From positions 1 to 64,000 of the forward strand of contig JNEU01000833.1 of NCBI GenBank assembly GCA_000697475.1: DNA of 64,000 nt, read 5' to 3'. Position numbers and translations under genes: made by a program. The DNA is from Lichtheimia corymbifera B2541. Its lineage: Eukaryota; Mucoromycota; Mucoromycetes; Mucorales; Lichtheimiaceae. This document shows positions 60,026 to 64,000 of the stretch, piece after piece. Each line of letters starts with the position of its first letter. Position 1 is the stretch's first letter. The notes under the pieces were generated by a model. It was not told the origin of the DNA. It did no database searches and saw only the letters and a program-made list of their open reading frames with translations.

Positions 60026-61076
60026 TGGGCTATCCAGGCCTTCTTCAATGAACCAAATATGTACAAAAATTGATGATGATGGTTACGTTTCATATCACAG
60101 CACGCCGCGGTGCACCGTGGTAGTGAAGAAGAGGTGCATTGATTATCCTCTGAAATCGTATGCTCGGAAAGAAATGTACATGTACTGTCTTGGAGTAGCT
60201 GGTAGTTTGTTGATGACGGTGATGATCTCCAAGTAAGCATGCCCAGAAAAAGGAAACGGGAAAAGAAGAAAAAGTATCATCGGTGGATCCCCCCTATTCT
60301 TATATACTGCAATCATGGCTTTTCCCGCCTCTACAGCGATGTGAATAGTAAATGTAAATAAAACGTGGTGACACGCGCTAACCATGCGTATATGTGTATA
60401 ATCCTACATCGATAGCGTGTGAACGATTGCAAAATGCAGTTGATGACATGTTCCAATGACTCCAATGGATTGACGCACAGAATGCAATTCTGGAACCAGA
60501 AGAGATGATGACCCAAGGTTCCCAATCATCGCCACGAGAGGAATGTAGTAAAAACGGTGTACACAAATCGGAACACGGAAGGCGGAAAAAAAGACAAGTA
60601 CACCATCCAATTAAGCCGCTTGTATGCATCAAGTTGATCAGGTTGTTTATATCCCAGAAAAGATATGGAAGGTTGTATTATAGAGCCATGCCTAAAACAT
60701 GTACATGTAGAATGGCAGGTATCAGTACCGCATACCTGTCGTCGTTAGTACTTACACAATAAATGAAGATTTTAAGGGGCGTGCTCAGATTACAACAAAA
60801 GGCAAGTCGTTGAAACAACAACAGCAGCAATGATCATCTCTTTCATCCTTTCAATTATGCTCTGATATATTATTGTTATTAATGTGCAGTTTGGCGTGAG
60901 AAGATATGTAATGATATGGGATGGGATGGGAGGAGTCGAATAACTATGCGTCTTTGAAAACCAACAAGGCCTTGCAAGTGAGAGAGAGAGAAAATGTTTG
61001 GCTCAACCTTATTCCAACATACTTCCGGTTTTTCTAATCCAAGCAATTAGGTTTGGTCATTACTCTTTGAACTATA
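60026..61076. other. intergenic region, nothing supported
   Basis: About 1.05 kb between the relic and the kinesin 3' end. Short frames on both strands have no family resemblance. A short (GA)n tract lies near 60980. Confidence 0.45.
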
Positions 61077-64000
61077 TCATTCACCAATATGGGATAAATA
61101 CCTTCGACGTCGTGCTAAAGGCTCTTGATTTGAGGACGAGTCACCACTATACTCATCGTCACTGGAATCAGGCATGGGTAGCGATGGGGCTTCTAAAACA
61201 GGGCTAAGTTCTCCCGATGAATCGTGACATGCAGCCGAATTCTATTATGCAACAAATAGATGAGTGAAAGGATGGCAAATGCTTTTGTGTAACAATCACC
61301 TCCTCATCGAGCGCTGTGGACTTGTTGGCGACCCCTTTGCCTCGCTGAGTCGTCATGGTTGCTCCAAAATCAAGCGACTCTTTTTCAAGAATGTTGGAAG
61401 TCGATATTAAGGATGGGACATCATTTTCCAGGTCTTTGGTCTTTTTAAAAGCTTCCTTGAGACGACGATGGCCTTCTTGCATTGTCTATCCATATAGCCA
61501 TGTCAACATCCATTGCATATCCTACCACAGCTTTTCGCTTACCTTGACACGGTTCTTGAGTTTGGAATTTTCATGTTGAAGCGTTTCCAAGGCAACTCGC
61601 ATGTCAGAAATTAAATCTTCTTCCTTGCCAGCATCCACACTAACAAGTACAGTGCGATACGTATTCCGTGTATTGGATGTGTGGCGATGTTTGGTATGAT
61701 GAGCATTGCGGCGTTGTTGTTGTTGTTTAGGAGTAGGCGGTGGGGGTGGTGCAAGTACATTGATCGACAATTGGGCAAAACGCTTGAATAGTTTTTTGGA
61801 ACGGTCCTGAATGTTGTCGGGATCCTTTTCAAATTGTTGTTGAGCAATCAACTTCAAAAGGCGACCCATATTGGTTTCCTATAGTTGTATATTGGTTGGT
61901 TAATCCTGGAGATCGACATTGACAGGTTGATGTTGAGAATAACTTGCCTTGACAAGCTCGAATGTTACATCTTCAAACTCCTCCACCTGCTTCAGGATTG
62001 CACTTGTGTCATCGGCATACTGGAAGAAAAAGAGAATTAGATTGGATATCGCATATCGCAAATAGAACATACTTCATTTCCACCCTTAAAGACACTGCGG
62101 CGTAATCGTTTTCGCAAATCCAAAAGCTTCTGGAACCTGGGATCAGGATTGGATGCTTGTTGGGCTGCATCGGATGATTGAGTTGATACGTCTTCTTCCA
62201 CTCCTTCCATTGGCACGCTTTTGGGCTTCTCTTCCTCCTCCTTGTCGTTGCGTAATTGTTGTAATAACTGTCGATTATGTTCCTGTTCGCGTCGCTTGTC
62301 GTTTTCCAGCTCTGTGATCTGTTCAGATTCCCAAAAGTTAGAACCATCCAGAAGCTGCATCCATACAACATATTACCTTATCCAGCAAGCTATTCTTAGT
62401 AGCCTCATGATCTCGCATGACGGCACGCAACCGATCAATCTCAACCGTGAGGTTTTCTTGTCTCTGCCGCAACTATGTGTGATACAAACAAATAAGTAAT
62501 CTCAAACAACACTGTATGCCCAAAGTAACTGCACTCACATCAGCCAATACACTTTCACGCATCGGATCTAATTCCAGGGCAAATTAAGTCACTTGATTGC
62601 GCACATGTCCCTTTGCTCATTGTTGCCTACCACTGCCATCATCGTCTTTCATGCGCTCCAGCTGCTCTTGTAGTTGCGACTGATTGAGATCGTTCTACAC
62701 ACCACACATAATTTGATCAGACTACTGATGAAAGCATGAGCCATCCACCCTATTCCTAACAAACCTTGTTTTGTAAAGCGGTCATGTAGATATCTTCCAT
62801 TTTGCGAAGCTCATTTTCCATCTCCACTGATACTTGCTGCCTTACAGTAGATTCAATCGTAGCACAGCGTGATTCAGCCTCAATCCACTACTCTCGTAGA
62901 TTAGTCTGCTGTATCAAGCTAATATAGCTCGTAACTTACTTTGCTTCGCAGTTCTTCTAATTGGCCGATCAAATTGTCCACAAAAGGATCCTGTTCTTCG
63001 TCGTCGTCATCGTCGTCATCATCATCAGTGGAGGATTCTGGAGCAACATCATCCAGTAACATAGAATCATTTCCAGTATCTATACGAGGCATGCGTCAGC
63101 AATTGCTCAAACCATGTCACTATAAGGTACCTACATCGAGTGTACTGCTTTTGCATTTCTCCGCTCTGCGTACGAAGTCGTTTAACTAGAAATGTTCATG
63201 TCAGTGATTGATCATCGTTATTGAAGACGATAGTAAATCCATACCTGCCCCAGAGATATTGTGTAAATCGAGCTTGGGATGGATACGTCTCCATGTTGCC
63301 ACATTTTTAGCCACGGCTGCAAACTTCATGACATGGCTGTTCTCATCAAACCCGGTATCAAATGGATTCACGTTGACCACCATAACCTAAGTAAACCCAT
63401 TAGCTTTGGTACGTCCATGTTGAAATATGTTGTGCTTACCGCTTTGCCATCGCCCTCAAATGAGCTTTTGAAGAGTTCGGTCAACTTGCTATGCCGGAAT
63501 GGTACAATAGCTTGACGCTAATCGTTCTCATGATGAGATAAATCCTTCTTTATCCAATTTACACAAACCTTGCCCATATCTGCTTTAAGCTGATTCAAGC
63601 GTAAAGTCTCCATACACTGCCCCAGGACCATGAGAGATTTGTTGATGTTGCCTGCTTCCTTAAGCCGTTGTCCTGAAGCATAGCATAAACATGTCAAGCT
63701 TCCGAACATCTGTCACCCACTATAACGATCTTACCCGAATTAAATGTGTTTCGATGACGTTCAGAGCCTGCCAAGTCAACAATTGACATTCTGGATACCG
63801 AGGCGTACGATGGGTCCTAGATACGCATTGGTATTACAACTTGGATCCACAATTCCTCAAGTGCAGTATTCTTACCTCAATGACATAGTCCTCATCATCA
63901 ATGGGAGCTCGTACAATGTTGATGGTAAAGATGCTGTGGCTGCGGCTGCTGGTATGGTTCAATAATGTTGAATAAACAGCCCGGTTCTTTTGGCTCTGTT
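61077..64000 (-). CDS. kinesin-6-like motor protein (KIF20/KIF23 type), partial at the window end
   Basis: Sixteen exons are visible, with splice sites at 63876, 63735-63816, 63569-63672, 63440-63517, 63245-63386, 63135-63185, 62940-63079, 62765-62887, 62631-62694, 62539-62567, 62377-62472, 62073-62318, 61948-62019, 61543-61878, 61300-61485 and 61077-61241. The N-terminal motor is cut off. The C-terminal part of the motor has switch I NHTSSRSHSIFTI, switch II VDLAGSER, NINKSLMVLGQCMETLRL and VPFRHSKLTELF. Then MVVNVNPFDTGFDENSHVMKF, as in kinesin-6, leads into long coiled coil and a basic, Gln-rich tail. Kinesin-6 motors organise the central spindle in cytokinesis. The intron at 61879-61947 uses GC-AG. 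The stop at 61077 was found by following a further splice beyond an in-frame stop at about 61204. Confidence 0.88.

Noticed and set aside
1..64000. CRISPR array, phage, integron, rRNA or secondary-metabolite cluster
   Set aside because: No regularly spaced repeats, rRNA segments, integrase or polyketide/non-ribosomal synthase domains were seen anywhere; the gene set is eukaryotic and fungal.

Overview
The window looks like nuclear chromosomal DNA of an early-diverging fungus, most likely Mucoromycota (Mucorales-like). The evidence is fungal gene families throughout (Dlt1, Ies6, MIOS/Sea4, Swa2-type auxilin, Sso syntaxin, Pmc1-type Ca2+-ATPase, Rgd1, Ctk2, Pho80-like cyclin, IDO), many short introns of about 50-80 nt with GTAAGT-type donors, compact gene spacing, and two introns with the hallmarks of the minor (U12) spliceosome. 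Such introns are absent from most Ascomycota and Basidiomycota but reported from Mucoromycota. Exon coordinates were derived by hand from splice signals, reading frame and family conservation; individual boundaries may be off by a base or two.

Layout. 1-2140 is a repeat block: a 74-bp perfect inverted repeat, a degenerate foldback of about 1.46 kb and diverged direct units. 3915-15374 holds DLT1 (+), an UNC93-like transporter (-), a Pap1/Yap-type bZIP (-), a single-pass LEA14-like membrane protein (-), IES6 (-) and a TATDN1-type TatD nuclease (-). 16008-25209 holds MIOS/SEA4 (+, 17 exons), a U-box cyclophilin PPIL2/Cyp60 (+), a four-TM unknown (+) and an SSO1-like syntaxin (+). 25573-43475 holds an auxilin (-), a decayed or unrecognised coding region (+), DBP8 (+), PMC1-like Ca2+-ATPase (-), an F-box protein (-), RGD1-like F-BAR/RhoGAP (+), RPN13/ADRM1 (-) and tRNA-Cys(GCA) (+). 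44067-64000 holds a PP2C phosphatase (+), a single-TM protein (-), indoleamine 2,3-dioxygenase (+), a CTK2-type cyclin (-), a small TM ORF (-), a Pho80-type cyclin (+), RPL30 (+), a multi-TM unknown (+), a peroxisomal ABCD transporter (-), a possible mannosyltransferase relic (+) and a kinesin-6-like gene cut by the window end (-).

These are independent housekeeping genes rather than one pathway: membrane traffic (SSO, auxilin), TORC1 nutrient signalling (MIOS), splicing and ribosome biogenesis (PPIL2, DBP8, RPL30), ubiquitin/proteasome (F-box, RPN13), chromatin (IES6), CDK cyclins and calcium or peroxisomal transport. I see no operon-like system, CRISPR array, phage or biosynthetic cluster. 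The most notable observations are the two U12-type introns (one AT-AC in MIOS, one GT-AG in the PP2C gene), three GC-AG introns, and the foldback repeat at the left end.
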